From positions 868,001 to 932,000 of the forward strand of contig NZ_JAKRNM010000001.1 of assembly GCF_022346995.1 (NCBI RefSeq): a DNA stretch of 64,000 nucleotides, in the 5' to 3' direction. The notes under the pieces were generated by a model. It was not told the DNA's origin. It saw nothing but the letters and a program-made list of their open reading frames with translations, and did no database searches. How positions within the stretch are numbered: the stretch's first letter is position 1; each line of letters begins with the position of its first letter. Below, piece by piece: positions 9,227-18,000 of the stretch. This DNA is from Paenibacillus sp. ACRRY. GTDB lineage: Bacteria > Bacillota > Bacilli > Paenibacillales > Paenibacillaceae. The translations under genes and the position numbers were made by a program.

Positions 9227-9899
9227 TTTTATAACCAACTCCCCAAACTGTTTTGATGTATTGAGGTTCCCTTGGCGTTTCTTCAAGTTTTTCACGAAGA
9301 TTGCGGATGTGAACCATAACGGTATTATCAGAAAATCCATAAGGTTCTTTCCACACGCTCTCATAAATTTGCTCAGAGCTAAAGACTTGTCCAGGTCGAC
9401 TCGCTAACAACATCAGTATAGCGAACTCCAGTGGTGTTAACGAAATTTCATTGCCTTTTAATTTAACGGAATGTTTATTTTTATCAATGACTAGATCTTT
9501 AATCAGAATCAGCGATGTTAATTCCTCTTTACCAATTAATGCTTGACGTCGCAACTGAGCTTTTACACGAGCAATTAATTCCAACGGGTTGAACGGCTTT
9601 ACCATGTAATCATCCGCCCCAGTGGTTAAACCGATAATCTTATCAATATCCTCCTCTTTCGCTGAAAGCATAATAATTGGAGTATTTGAAATTTCTCTTA
9701 TTTTCATACATGCAGCAATTCCATCCATACGTGGCATCATAACATCCAAAATAATGAGCTGAACTGAATTTAATTGAATAGCCCTCAGAGCTTCAAGACC
9801 GTCAGCTGCCTCAATGACTTGATGCCCTTCGTTACGCAAGTAAACATGGATCACATCGCGAATTTCAGGATCATCATCTACAACTAAAATTGTATTCAT
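9219..9899 (-). CDS. OmpR/VanR-like response regulator of the lipid cluster
   Basis: The 226-residue protein has receiver residues D8-D9, phospho-acceptor Asp52 in LIILDVMMP, Lys in YMVKPFNP, and a C-terminal winged helix ending VGYKID. The ATG at 9899 has AAAGGA 9 nt upstream; an in-frame ATG 24 nt earlier lacks a site. It follows the PmtA-like gene by 30 bp and overlaps the kinase. OmpR-family regulators bind tandem repeats with 10-11 bp period, and exactly such repeats precede three transcription units of this cluster. I infer it is their regulator. Confidence 0.93.
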   Translation of the reverse strand: MNTILVVDDDPEIRDVIHVYLRNEGHQVIEAADGLEALRAIQLNSVQLIILDVMMPRMDGIAACMKIREISNTPIIMLSAKEEDIDKIIGLTTGADDYMVKPFNPLELIARVKAQLRRQALIGKEELTSLILIKDLVIDKNKHSVKLKGNEISLTPLEFAILMLLASRPGQVFSSEQIYESVWKEPYGFSDNTVMVHIRNLREKLEETPREPQYIKTVWGVGYKID

Positions 9900-9929
9900 T
9901 TTAAATATCCTTTCTTCACACAAAATATT

Positions 9930-10493
9930 CTAATTATTTCTTTTTTTTCGGCAAATATATACGAATGCGGGAGGGATATTGAGAGGTACAAATTCAATCT
10001 TCTCAATAATAAAGTTATCGGAAAGTTGCTTTTTCATCTGCAGTGAGTATTGAAATGCAATAAAAAGACCTTCAGGTTTGAGTGCCTGGTAAATTTGATC
10101 TATCAGTGTATCTCTTAATGTACGCTCAAAATTAAAAAATGGCAAACCACTGAAAACACAATCTAAGTGTTGCAGGCCTTCAGCCTTCATTGAATCAACC
10201 AAAGTTGAAGCATCTGGATGACAAGTGAAATCAGGAAATTTTTTTGATAACTTGTCTCTCATAGTTGGGTTCATTTCAAATAAAAGCACCTTAGTTTTTT
10301 CATTTGCACGTTGATAAATATATTGGGTGATGGGACCTGTACCTGCACCAAGTTCTGCAACTGCAGTTGTATCTGTCCAGGATATCTGGTCAACCATTTT
10401 ATTAGCCAAAAAGCGGGAACTTGGAATAATGCTTCCTACATTCTTAGGGCTTGACATAAAGCTTTTAAAAAACAATAGATTGTTTGATTTCAT
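9930..10493 (-). CDS. PmtA-like phospholipid N-methyltransferase (paralogue 1)
   Basis: The 187-residue class I SAM-dependent methyltransferase matches the COG3963 pattern. It has an N-terminal SSPKNVGSIIPSSRFLA membrane/substrate motif, SAM-binding motif AELGAGTGPITQ (about 46-57), the post-motif GLPFFNF, and a C-terminal IPPAFVYICRK. Family members methylate phosphatidylethanolamine, but related short proteins are often uncharacterised, so the substrate is inferred. A GGAG site lies 8 nt before the ATG. It is the first gene of a putative methyltransferase-regulator-kinase operon. Two paralogues lie at 15282 and 16696. Confidence 0.8.
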   Translation of the reverse strand: MKSNNLLFFKSFMSSPKNVGSIIPSSRFLANKMVDQISWTDTTAVAELGAGTGPITQYIYQRANEKTKVLLFEMNPTMRDKLSKKFPDFTCHPDASTLVDSMKAEGLQHLDCVFSGLPFFNFERTLRDTLIDQIYQALKPEGLFIAFQYSLQMKKQLSDNFIIEKIEFVPLNIPPAFVYICRKKRNN

Positions 10494-10585
10494 TTATCAT
10501 TCTCCATTCTCTCGTCATCATGACCAACCTTTCGTGTTGATATAAGCATCATAACGAGAAAAACTTAGGAATTTGTAAGAATAAA

Positions 10586-10605
10586 TCTAAAGAATATCTA
10601 AAGAA
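10586..10605 (-). promoter_or_regulatory. Tandem TCTAAAGAA operator upstream of methyltransferase 1
   Basis: TCTAAAGAA occurs at 10586-10594 and 10597-10605, an 11-bp period. Read on the minus strand this is TTCTTTAGA twice. A TATGAT -10 hexamer lies exactly 32 nt downstream, and no good -35 is visible, as expected for an activator-dependent promoter. The same arrangement precedes the DedA and PAP2 genes. Confidence 0.7.
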
Positions 10606-10685
10606 GTTCAGCAGTTAAAAATTAAAATTACAGAGATAACTGAAGTGAATAAAAGAACCACAATTATGTTTAGATAACGCTAAGG

Positions 10686-11779
10686 AACTGACCCCATAGA
10701 TTGAGACAAATTAAAATACCTTCAAGAGAATGCAGCCATAACATAAGATATGGAGACAACCTTGAAGGTGTTTTTTTGGTTGGCAATAAGAGTAAGCAGT
10801 GATTAAATTTCTAATAAGACGAAAGTGAAACCTGGATGAGATGGCATCGTAGTGGTCAATGGAATCCTTTGGAGCAGCCAGTGGGTAAACAATATAACTT
10901 TTGTAAAGTACCTGATGCTTCGAAACTAAAGAAAGTGAAGGCAGAGAATCGTTTTTTAAGCAACAAGTTGACTTAATAAAAAAGTACAAGGCCTTGGAAA
11001 TCAGGTGTCTCCCAATATCATTGTCAAATGGATCGAGTACATTCGTAAAGAGGTCAGTGTGAGCCAGGCATACGCTTGGATCGGACTTCCTCTCGCCACC
11101 TACTATCGTTGGAGAGCTGGCTATAAGAATATTGCGAAAGTCACATCGTCATCGATAAAATTCGAGAACTCTGCAACCAGCCTAAATTTCGTTATGGGTA
11201 CCGAAAGATCAGGGCATTGCTTTCAGAAAGAACATCAGGTAATCACAATCAGATGGAGTGGCTACAGCGCCGTATCAAACTGAAGAAACGCAGCCTACGG
11301 GCAACCGGCAACCAGCCCACATCGTAGACATGTGTTAAACGTCAATCCCGTGCCCATGCGCCCATGCAATAACTCGAACAAACATCGTTTGGTGGAAAAA
11401 TGTTATACCTGAACGGCGAGATTGTGAACTACAGTATAGCTGATAAGCAAGACGCTATAGTGATTAGGATAGATTTTATACCTCTCAGGCATATCAAGGC
11501 TGTAAAAGGAAAAAGCATTACCATGAGCATGTCCCGCTAGGGTACGCCCGCTGATAATGCCCCATTGAATGGTTTCATTCCACGCTAAAGTCTGAAACGT
11601 TCTATCTCAAATCTTTAACCAGTATAACGATGGCAATCGTCGTTAAGGTCGTTCGAGACTACAACTCAATTCGTATTCAAGCAAAACTAAACAACCAGTC
11701 GCCGGTTCATTTACGGCAACGGGTTGCTTAGACTTTGAAAGGTGTATTGATCCTGTCTCACAAACAGGGGTCAGTCCAC
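10686..11779 (+). mobile_element. Degenerate IS3-family (IS150-like) insertion sequence
   Basis: Terminal inverted repeats are visible. The left end has ACTGACCCC followed by TTGAGACA; the right end, reverse-complemented, has GGACTGACCCC followed by TTGTGAGACA. CTAAGG flanks both sides (10680-10685 and 11779-11784) and looks like a target duplication. The interior encodes frameshifted pieces of an IS3 transposase. It sits inside the lipid gene cluster, between methyltransferase 1 and the HAMP protein, and is surely inactive. Confidence 0.8.
10830..11735 (+). pseudogene. Broken IS3-family transposase OrfA/OrfB
   Basis: Fragments in changing frames follow IS3 transposase order. An OrfA coiled-coil piece (KVKAENRFL) comes first, then the OrfB opening (DLIKKYKALE, then VSPNIIVKWIEYIRKE), then a zinc-less HTH region (QPKFRYGYRKIRALL). 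DDE-region relics (NGEIVNYSIADKQDAIV) and the C-terminal ERIQAKLNNQSP-like segment follow as RIQAKLNNQSPVHLRQRVA. Several frameshifts and stops are present, and the 5' part of orfA is missing. Confidence 0.75.
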
Positions 11780-11801
11780 TAAGGAAATTGTGGTTCTATT
11801 A

Positions 11802-12437
11802 TTATTGTTCTGAAATGAAATTCATTTGACGAGTAGTTTGTAGCAAGTGATTGATTTCCTTTTTGATTTTGTCTGCCTTAGTATTAGCTTCTTGAATTAG
11901 TTTATCGTAGTCTTCGTAATTGCTCCACGAGTTCGATTTCAAGAGGGCTATGTCTTTGATAAGCAAATTCAATGAGGTTTGCAATTGTAGTAGCGTCTCT
12001 CTGATATACTCATTCTTGGAGTCTTCAATAAGTTCTCGTTCATATCTTATTTCTGTTTTTTTCACATTCTGTGAGTTTTCGATCAATGAATTCAAATTTA
12101 TTGCGATTTTATCTAATTCGTAAACCCCGAATTTAGGAGCCAGTACATCTGAATCGCCTTCGGAAATGTCATGTAACGCTTTTGTCATTAATACAATCTT
12201 TTTTACAATATGTCGATTCATAATATAGCATAAGTAAACAAACATTATAGCCGCTACGCTTGGAATAATGTATGCAAAAACGTATTTAATGTTCGATTCA
12301 TCGTTATATGGATAACTGATAAGATAATAAGAGAAGAAGGATGACAGAATAAGTACAATCAATGAATTGATAACAAGACTGATTGTGATTCTAAATAATA
12401 AATTATTCTTCGTAAAAAGATAATTCCTAATCTTAAT
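11802..12437 (-). CDS. HAMP-domain membrane protein, truncated sensor-like
   Basis: The protein has two transmembrane helices near its N-terminus separated by a very short loop. A HAMP-like linker follows (MTKALHDISEGDSD), then a helical, probably coiled-coil tail. No kinase, cyclase or methyl-accepting domain follows, so it looks like a stand-alone signalling adaptor. Homology-like sequence continues upstream of the first TTG (12362) without a stop. The best start is ATT at 12437, placed 6 nt after AAGGGAGAG; from there the protein is 211 residues. It lies between the dead IS and mprF, in the same orientation as the lipid genes. Role unknown. Confidence 0.6.
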   Translation of the reverse strand: MKIRNYLFTKNNLLFRITISLVINSLIVLILSSFFSYYLISYPYNDESNIKYVFAYIIPSVAAIMFVYLCYIMNRHIVKKIVLMTKALHDISEGDSDVLAPKFGVYELDKIAINLNSLIENSQNVKKTEIRYERELIEDSKNEYIRETLLQLQTSLNLLIKDIALLKSNSWSNYEDYDKLIQEANTKADKIKKEINHLLQTTRQMNFISEQ

Positions 12438-12538
12438 AGTTATCTCTCCCTTGAATAGGGTGTTAGTGCGTTGTCATTAAAACTCATTGGCTTGATTAGA
12501 CATTAAGCTGCATTTGAATTTCCAAATGAAATAGCACA

Positions 12539-15202
12539 CTAAGACCTCTCTTCGGACATGAATATATTTTGTCGCTCTGGACAACGTGAAATCAGTTGTA
12601 TCAAATCTAAGGTGAGTACAGGCAAGGATAATTTAGCAGGATATGCTAGGTACCTAGTTTGCCATTCAGGGTTAAATTTCTCTTTGTACCGACGTAAACC
12701 TTCGAATCCATACCAATGTCCACCATGTCTGAATACTAAATGGGCAATTTTTTCTTGTCGATGTGCATTTTTATTTACACCAACACTGGATAGCGGGGAC
12801 ATCCCCAAATTAAAGTACTCATAATCTTCTTGTTTTGCCCAAATCATCATCCGAACAAATAAAACATCCATTGTACCATTCGGAGTATTATTCAAATGAC
12901 GCATCAAGTCAATTGTAATAACCTTTCTTGGATTAGTTGATGCAGCTAGTGTTGCAAAGGCTAATATTTTCCCATCACTATTACGTAATAGAGCTAATGG
13001 TGCACGTTGGATATATGTTTCACTGTACCACCCCAGTGAAAAAGACTTTTCAGCACGGCCACCCAACCAATCATCTGAAACTAGACGTAACTGGGATAAT
13101 AACTCTACATCATAAGGCGGGGTCAATACTTCAAATATTAGTCCTTCCCGGTCAGATTTGTTTAATGCAGTTCTTAAATTTTGGTTTCTTTTACCGCTTA
13201 AGGAGAACATATTGAGCGGTACTAAAGCCTCTTCTCCCAATTTAAAGAATTTATAGCCATTCTCATGATAAATTGAAAGATATTCCGGGGTCGCCTGATA
13301 AAACACAACGGTTGATGCATATCGACTTGCATAGCGCTGAAACTCTTGAATGGCAGCACCAACAAGTTGTTTGTTTCCAATGGGATCTCCGAGTACAATT
13401 AATTTTCTTCTTACCCTCGAATAGGGGATCAATACCTGATCGTTTTGTGCCCAGAAAAAATACTTATCACCGAGATATAATAAGTGAGTCAAGGGATGTG
13501 TTTCTTCCTTCTTGATAAAAGGAGTCAATTTATCCATGTCCATCGTATCTGAAGGGATTTTATTGTATCGATGAGGCCGCAAGATGAACATAGACAGTAC
13601 GATTACGAATCCACCCAAAAAAACGATCAGCGACATAAGCATATGTTCATTCTCAAATAAGTCCCAATACAGCAACTCTAAAGGTGATTGCCAAATGATA
13701 TGTCTATGAAGAGTTAGGACTGAAATGTGATAGATAATCGATATAATAAAAGCAAGAATTATGGAAATCCAGATATAAAAAAGTGAAAATGCAGCATTTT
13801 CCCGATCGAACTGGGAGCGAATGACCCACAAAGCTCCTGCAACAATGAGTAGAAGTAAGGCCCTCCTATAACTCATACCAGTGATCGAACTAAAAATTAC
13901 AGAAATTAACCATAGTGCTCCTGCCCAAATAATAGCAAGCCTGGTACGCAGAATCATACCGTGGGATATTACAATAAGTAATATACCGATCAAAATAAGC
14001 AAAGGCCTTGAGATTGCTGTTATGGGGATGAACCATAAAGGTTCAATGGGTCCAAATAGATGAAATGGTCCCGCAAGTATACCGGAAAGTAATAATATGA
14101 CCCCTGAGATCAATACAACTTTTTCAAGTACCCATGCTAAGAGTTCAGTGAATAAGCCAGGACGAGAAGGCCAGTTCCAGAATCCGCTCCATCCCTTACG
14201 TATGACATTCGAATGTTTTGCTAGCTTTTCAATCATTTTTTTTCGAGGAGGTATCCATTCATATGACATTAGTAAAAGACCAATTAACCATGGAATAACG
14301 AAATAAAAGATTCGAAATAAAAACAAAATGGTAAGTGCATCTGATGATGTGACACCTAGTGTCTTAAGACCAAGTAATGCAATCAGATCGAACGTTCCAA
14401 TACCTCCAGGAGCCATACTGATAACCCCAGCAATAGCAGCAACGATATAGATTCCAAATGTTGGAGCAAACGGTATATCACTCAGATAATAATAAGCGAA
14501 CAACCAAAATAATGCCCCTGCACAGACCCACTCGAGCACAGATGATCCTAATGAGGCAATAACGATCTTCCAAGGAAGCTTACTTTGGCCCTTGTTAAAC
14601 CATTTGGCGAAATGCGATGAACGTTGCATTAGAAAAAATAACGGTAAATAACAAGCAATGCCCCAAACGCCGATTTTAAGCCAAGCATGTTCTTTAAAGA
14701 CTGGTTCAACAGGAAAAACTCCTATTAGCACAAAACAACCGAGTAAGGAGAGACCAACAAGTATGATTGGCGATAAAAAAAGTACCGCTGCCCCCATCGT
14801 TTTAATAGGAACGTTACTTTTTTTATAAAGTAATGTTCGCATGGCAACACCAGCAACTCCGGCAAAACCAATCATATTATTAAAGGAATTAGCGATCCAA
14901 GCATACTGATAGATCTTTTTCCAACCCAGATCAAGCTTAAATTGTTTTCGTATTAAAAAATCATAAGCACTCATGGCAGATACCGCAAAAAAAGAGGCTA
15001 TACTCCATATAATTACAACATGACTGGGCATGGAACTTAATTCGTGTATCATGCGACCTATATTAACTTTTTGAAGTTCGTGTCTCCCGATCACAGCAAT
15101 CAAGACAATCAGAGTAAGAGGGAATAGGATTTTGATGAATTTTGTTTTGTACATAACTTTAGAAAACTGAAACCATGGTATCTTTCGAAACAAATCTCTC
15201 AT
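12539..15202 (-). CDS. mprF: Phosphatidylglycerol lysyltransferase/flippase MprF
   Basis: The 887-residue length and two-part layout are those of MprF. The first ~550 residues form about 14 transmembrane helices, including the flippase domain (GVAGVAMRTLLY, SMAPGGIGTFDL). The C-terminal cytosolic part is the DUF2156 aminoacyl-transferase domain (GLIFEVLTPPYD, NLGMSPLSSVG, YKEKFNPEWQ). MprF transfers an amino acid from aminoacyl-tRNA to phosphatidylglycerol and flips the product, lowering surface negative charge and giving resistance to cationic peptides. AAAGGAG lies 13 nt before the ATG, a long spacing; an in-frame ATT 9 nt earlier is better spaced. It follows methyltransferase 2 by 79 bp. 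Confidence 0.95.
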   Translation of the reverse strand: MRDLFRKIPWFQFSKVMYKTKFIKILFPLTLIVLIAVIGRHELQKVNIGRMIHELSSMPSHVVIIWSIASFFAVSAMSAYDFLIRKQFKLDLGWKKIYQYAWIANSFNNMIGFAGVAGVAMRTLLYKKSNVPIKTMGAAVLFLSPIILVGLSLLGCFVLIGVFPVEPVFKEHAWLKIGVWGIACYLPLFFLMQRSSHFAKWFNKGQSKLPWKIVIASLGSSVLEWVCAGALFWLFAYYYLSDIPFAPTFGIYIVAAIAGVISMAPGGIGTFDLIALLGLKTLGVTSSDALTILFLFRIFYFVIPWLIGLLLMSYEWIPPRKKMIEKLAKHSNVIRKGWSGFWNWPSRPGLFTELLAWVLEKVVLISGVILLLSGILAGPFHLFGPIEPLWFIPITAISRPLLILIGILLIVISHGMILRTRLAIIWAGALWLISVIFSSITGMSYRRALLLLIVAGALWVIRSQFDRENAAFSLFYIWISIILAFIISIIYHISVLTLHRHIIWQSPLELLYWDLFENEHMLMSLIVFLGGFVIVLSMFILRPHRYNKIPSDTMDMDKLTPFIKKEETHPLTHLLYLGDKYFFWAQNDQVLIPYSRVRRKLIVLGDPIGNKQLVGAAIQEFQRYASRYASTVVFYQATPEYLSIYHENGYKFFKLGEEALVPLNMFSLSGKRNQNLRTALNKSDREGLIFEVLTPPYDVELLSQLRLVSDDWLGGRAEKSFSLGWYSETYIQRAPLALLRNSDGKILAFATLAASTNPRKVITIDLMRHLNNTPNGTMDVLFVRMMIWAKQEDYEYFNLGMSPLSSVGVNKNAHRQEKIAHLVFRHGGHWYGFEGLRRYKEKFNPEWQTRYLAYPAKLSLPVLTLDLIQLISRCPERQNIFMSEERS

Positions 15203-15281
15203 TATTTTAATAAAGCTCCTTTAGATAATTCCGTATAAAGTCTAATGCATCACTGCCTTGTGTGGATGAATTCAGCTATTA

Positions 15282-15881
15282 TCAAGAAAACGAAGATAAA
15301 TTGGATGAACAGATAGTATTATCTTCAATTTTGCGGCATACATAAACAAAAGCCGGTAGAAAGCTTAGGGCCACAAATTCAATTCGTTCAATATCGAATT
15401 GTTCGGAAAGTTTCTTACGCATGTGAAGCGAGTTTTGATATAGAACCAGAAAGCCACCAGGCTTTAAAGCAGTCCAAATTTGCTGGAGTATATGTTGCTT
15501 CATCTCATTTGAAAAATAAAAAAAGGGAAGCCCACAGATTATACAATCGAGCTGCTGAATATTTTCTTGGTTCATTTTTTTCTGCAGATATGAAGCGTTC
15601 GAATGATACAGAAAGTTTGGATACTTGCTTTTTAGATGATTCCTCATCCGCTTGTCTCTCTCAAATAATAGAACTTTAGTATCGATTGGTAACTTTGAAC
15701 TGTAAAATTGAGTTATTGCCCCCGTACCCGCTCCTAGCTCAGCCATCAATTCGACTGATTCCCATGGAACATAACTAATAACTTTTGCCGCCAAATACTT
15801 CGAACTTGGGATTATACTTCCAACTCGTTTAGGATTCTTAAGACAACTTAGAAACATGAGCATATTATCATAAACTTGCAA
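15282..15881 (-). CDS. PmtA-like phospholipid N-methyltransferase (paralogue 2)
   Basis: The 199-residue SAM-dependent methyltransferase is a close relative of paralogue 1. It shares LKNPKRVGSIIPSSKYLA, SAM motif AELGAGTGAITQF, GLPFFYF and LPAFVYVCRK. A longer frame reaches 15935, but the perfect GGAGGT at 15889-15894 sits 7 nt before TTG at 15881, which I take as the start. The C-terminus carries a short serine-rich tail absent from paralogue 1. It lies between dedA and mprF and is probably co-transcribed with both. Phospholipid as substrate is inferred from family membership and context. Confidence 0.8.
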   Translation of the reverse strand: MQVYDNMLMFLSCLKNPKRVGSIIPSSKYLAAKVISYVPWESVELMAELGAGTGAITQFYSSKLPIDTKVLLFERDKRMRNHLKSKYPNFLYHSNASYLQKKMNQENIQQLDCIICGLPFFYFSNEMKQHILQQIWTALKPGGFLVLYQNSLHMRKKLSEQFDIERIEFVALSFLPAFVYVCRKIEDNTICSSNLSSFS

Positions 15882-16005
15882 TGATATGACCTCCATGAAT
15901 GTGGTGAAATCTAGCATTAACATACCAGGCAACAAAATTCTGTTTTATTGGTGAGAATACGAAATTTGAATGTAAATAAAAATGTTATAATAAATTGGGA
16001 TATGT

Positions 16006-16503
16006 TTAAAAAAGATAAGATAGTAGCGTAAGAATAGTCTGACCAAAAAAAGTTCCTGCAGTAAAGAATAATAAGGTCCATAAAAGGGCAGTAGAATAAG
16101 TAATCAAAGCAAATTTCCTGTAATGTGTCCCACTAAGTCCAATGAGTAGCGGAACAAAATAGCGAACGACAGGAATAAACATTCCAATACATATTGCCAT
16201 ATCTCCTTTTTTCTTTAAGATATGCTCAGCTTTCTTGTAGTACTTTTTATGTTGAATACGATTTTTTAAGGGTATTCCGAATAACTTCCCAGCCAAATAA
16301 AACATGGTCATGGCAGTCAGTAGTCCCGTTAAAATACTGAAATATGTCAACCATGCATTGATTAGGCCGCTGTGACTCAATATTGCCCCAGTTATAATGG
16401 TAATCTCGTTGGGAATCGGAATTCCAAATGGACCGAGTGAAAAAGCGCAATATAAAAATAGATAACCATATTGCTGAATAAGCTCCAAGATGGTATTACT
16501 CAT
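16006..16503 (-). CDS. DedA/SNARE-associated family membrane protein
   Basis: The 165-residue protein is the short form of the DedA family. It has the N-terminal FGIPIPNEITIITGA re-entrant segment and the conserved amphipathic stretch with GMFIPVVRYFVPLLIGLSG, plus three or four membrane helices. DedA proteins are membrane transporters; several recycle undecaprenyl phosphate or flip phospholipids such as phosphatidylethanolamine. A GGGGAG site lies 6 nt before the ATG, and a tandem TCTAAAGAA operator precedes it. As first gene of a dedA-methyltransferase-mprF run, it may move a lipid substrate or carrier across the membrane. Confidence 0.87.
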   Translation of the reverse strand: MSNTILELIQQYGYLFLYCAFSLGPFGIPIPNEITIITGAILSHSGLINAWLTYFSILTGLLTAMTMFYLAGKLFGIPLKNRIQHKKYYKKAEHILKKKGDMAICIGMFIPVVRYFVPLLIGLSGTHYRKFALITYSTALLWTLLFFTAGTFFGQTILTLLSYLF

Positions 16504-16569
16504 GGTTGTCTCCCCTCATTGATATACAAATATCATAAGAAAAAAAGCTGAGGATTTACTTATCAAATT

Positions 16570-16589
16570 TCTAAAGAAAATCTAAAGAA
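16570..16589 (-). promoter_or_regulatory. Tandem TCTAAAGAA operator upstream of dedA
   Basis: TCTAAAGAA occurs at 16570-16578 and 16581-16589, again with 11-bp period. On the minus strand a TATGAT hexamer follows after 32 nt, the same spacing as at the methyltransferase 1 promoter. The intervening sequence is also similar (AATCCTCAGCTTTTTTT against AATTCCTAAGTTTTTCT). Confidence 0.7.
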
Positions 16590-16695
16590 TAACCTCAGAA
16601 AAAAAAGCCTATAAAAGGCTTAATATCAAGTATTGCTCTGAGTGGCATTCATATCATAAAAAAAACCCTTCTCATCTAATACTATGATTAAATCA

Positions 16696-17277
16696 TCAAT
16701 TCCACGTATCATCTGAGGCTAGTCTACTGCAATGGTAAATAAAAGTCGGAGGAAAATTAAATGGAACGTAATGAATGGTTTCTATATCAAAACGTTGAAT
16801 CAAATGCCATTTCATTCTAGATGAATTTGAATATGCTATGAATTTCCCCTGAGGCCTTAGACAAGAAAAGATATCATCCAAAAAACGTTCCCTTAATGGA
16901 GCAGGAAATTTCTGTAAAGGCAGTCCGCTTATAATACAATCTACTTGTGTTAAGTGAATTGAAGTTAGATAGGATCGAAGACTTTTTATGGTTTTAAAAC
17001 AGGGATATCCATAGCGTGATCGATATTCAGATGAGTGCTCCATTTTTGATTCATAGAGAACAACCTTTGTGTCTTGAAGAACGTTCTCTACAAGGGCATC
17101 AGTTATAAAACCAGCTCCTGATCCGAGCTCTATTATTGAACCAGGTAGTTCTCTGTATATTGGATCCGTAACGGTCTTTATAAGTTGTGTTGAATGTGAA
17201 ACGCTATGTTTTAATGATAGTCCTTCAGAAAAATAGCGGTGAAGTAACTGGTGTTTTTTAATATGCGATAACATCAT
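16696..17277 (-). CDS. PmtA-like methyltransferase (divergent paralogue 3)
   Basis: The 193-residue protein shares the core with the two paralogues: SAM motif IELGSGAGFITDAL, GLPLQKFPAPLRE and C-terminal FNFPPTFIYHC. It lacks the N-terminal VGSIIPSS membrane/substrate motif, which is replaced by SLKHSVSHSTQLIK. This suggests a different substrate or altered membrane binding. AAAGAGG lies 4 nt before the ATG pair. It begins 10 bp after the PAP2 stop and is probably co-transcribed with that gene. Confidence 0.75.
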   Translation of the reverse strand: MMLSHIKKHQLLHRYFSEGLSLKHSVSHSTQLIKTVTDPIYRELPGSIIELGSGAGFITDALVENVLQDTKVVLYESKMEHSSEYRSRYGYPCFKTIKSLRSYLTSIHLTQVDCIISGLPLQKFPAPLRERFLDDIFSCLRPQGKFIAYSNSSRMKWHLIQRFDIETIHYVPFNFPPTFIYHCSRLASDDTWN

Positions 17278-17287
17278 TAACCTCTTT

Positions 17288-17929
17288 CTAAGTTGCAGAT
17301 TGTTGCTTTTTTGTTTTTTGTTTTATAAGTACTCCAGAAAGAAAGAAACATAATTCTCCAGCAACAATTCCTCCCAAAATATCTAACACTACGTGTTGTT
17401 TCACAAATACTGTTGATAAGATGATAAGTATGGAGATAACTGTAACTAACGCCCAAGCATAACGGTTAAATACTCGTGAACCTCGAAGCATTAAGTAACT
17501 GGTTAGCACGTGAATGCTTGGAAAACAATTGTAGGGTTGGTCTGTTTTATAAACAAGACTTATTAATTGAGATAATATTCCTTTTTCCGAATGAACTTCA
17601 GGACGCTGAATGCCCGTTTGAAACGAGGCAAAACAAATATATGAAATGATCAAACCACTACATAATGCGATTAAGGTCTGAAAGTAAGTCCTTCTGTTTT
17701 TAAAGGCAAGCAAAACTAGTACGCCGGTGATAAATGGATACCATAATAAATAAGGGATAACAAATATCGGCGCAAAAGGGATCAAATGATCAAAACTTGT
17801 TTCAAGGCTAAATACGCGGTCTCCCGCTTTATTAAGAATACCATAGAAAATATTAAGTACAGGTATGGCCAAAAGGCAAAGAAGGGATGCCCATACTGAA
17901 GAATAGGCTGGTTGACGAAAGTGAGACAT
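17288..17929 (-). CDS. PAP2-superfamily membrane phosphatase/transferase
   Basis: The 213-residue protein has about six membrane helices and the PAP2 signatures. C2 appears in CFPSIHVLTS (PSxH) around residue 137, and C3 appears as KQHVVLDILGG near residue 174. The spread and membrane topology resemble the Aur1/inositol-phosphotransferase-like group that handles lipid phosphates outside the membrane. A TAGGAG site precedes the ATG, and the tandem TCTAAAGAA operator lies 72-91 bp upstream. It is first in a two-gene operon with methyltransferase 3. Likely role: dephosphorylating or transferring lipid-linked phosphate during membrane remodelling. Confidence 0.85.
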   Translation of the reverse strand: MSHFRQPAYSSVWASLLCLLAIPVLNIFYGILNKAGDRVFSLETSFDHLIPFAPIFVIPYLLWYPFITGVLVLLAFKNRRTYFQTLIALCSGLIISYICFASFQTGIQRPEVHSEKGILSQLISLVYKTDQPYNCFPSIHVLTSYLMLRGSRVFNRYAWALVTVISILIILSTVFVKQHVVLDILGGIVAGELCFFLSGVLIKQKTKKQQSAT

Positions 17930-18000
17930 GTAGCTCAGCTCCTAATAAATATTATTGAGCTCAGCATATTAACATTGTATAAAGAACTACAGGGGGAAAT

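Noticed and set aside
15203..15240. A CTTTAGATAA sequence before mprF as a fourth operator copy
   Set aside because: It is a single half-site that coincides with the mprF ribosome site, not a tandem repeat.
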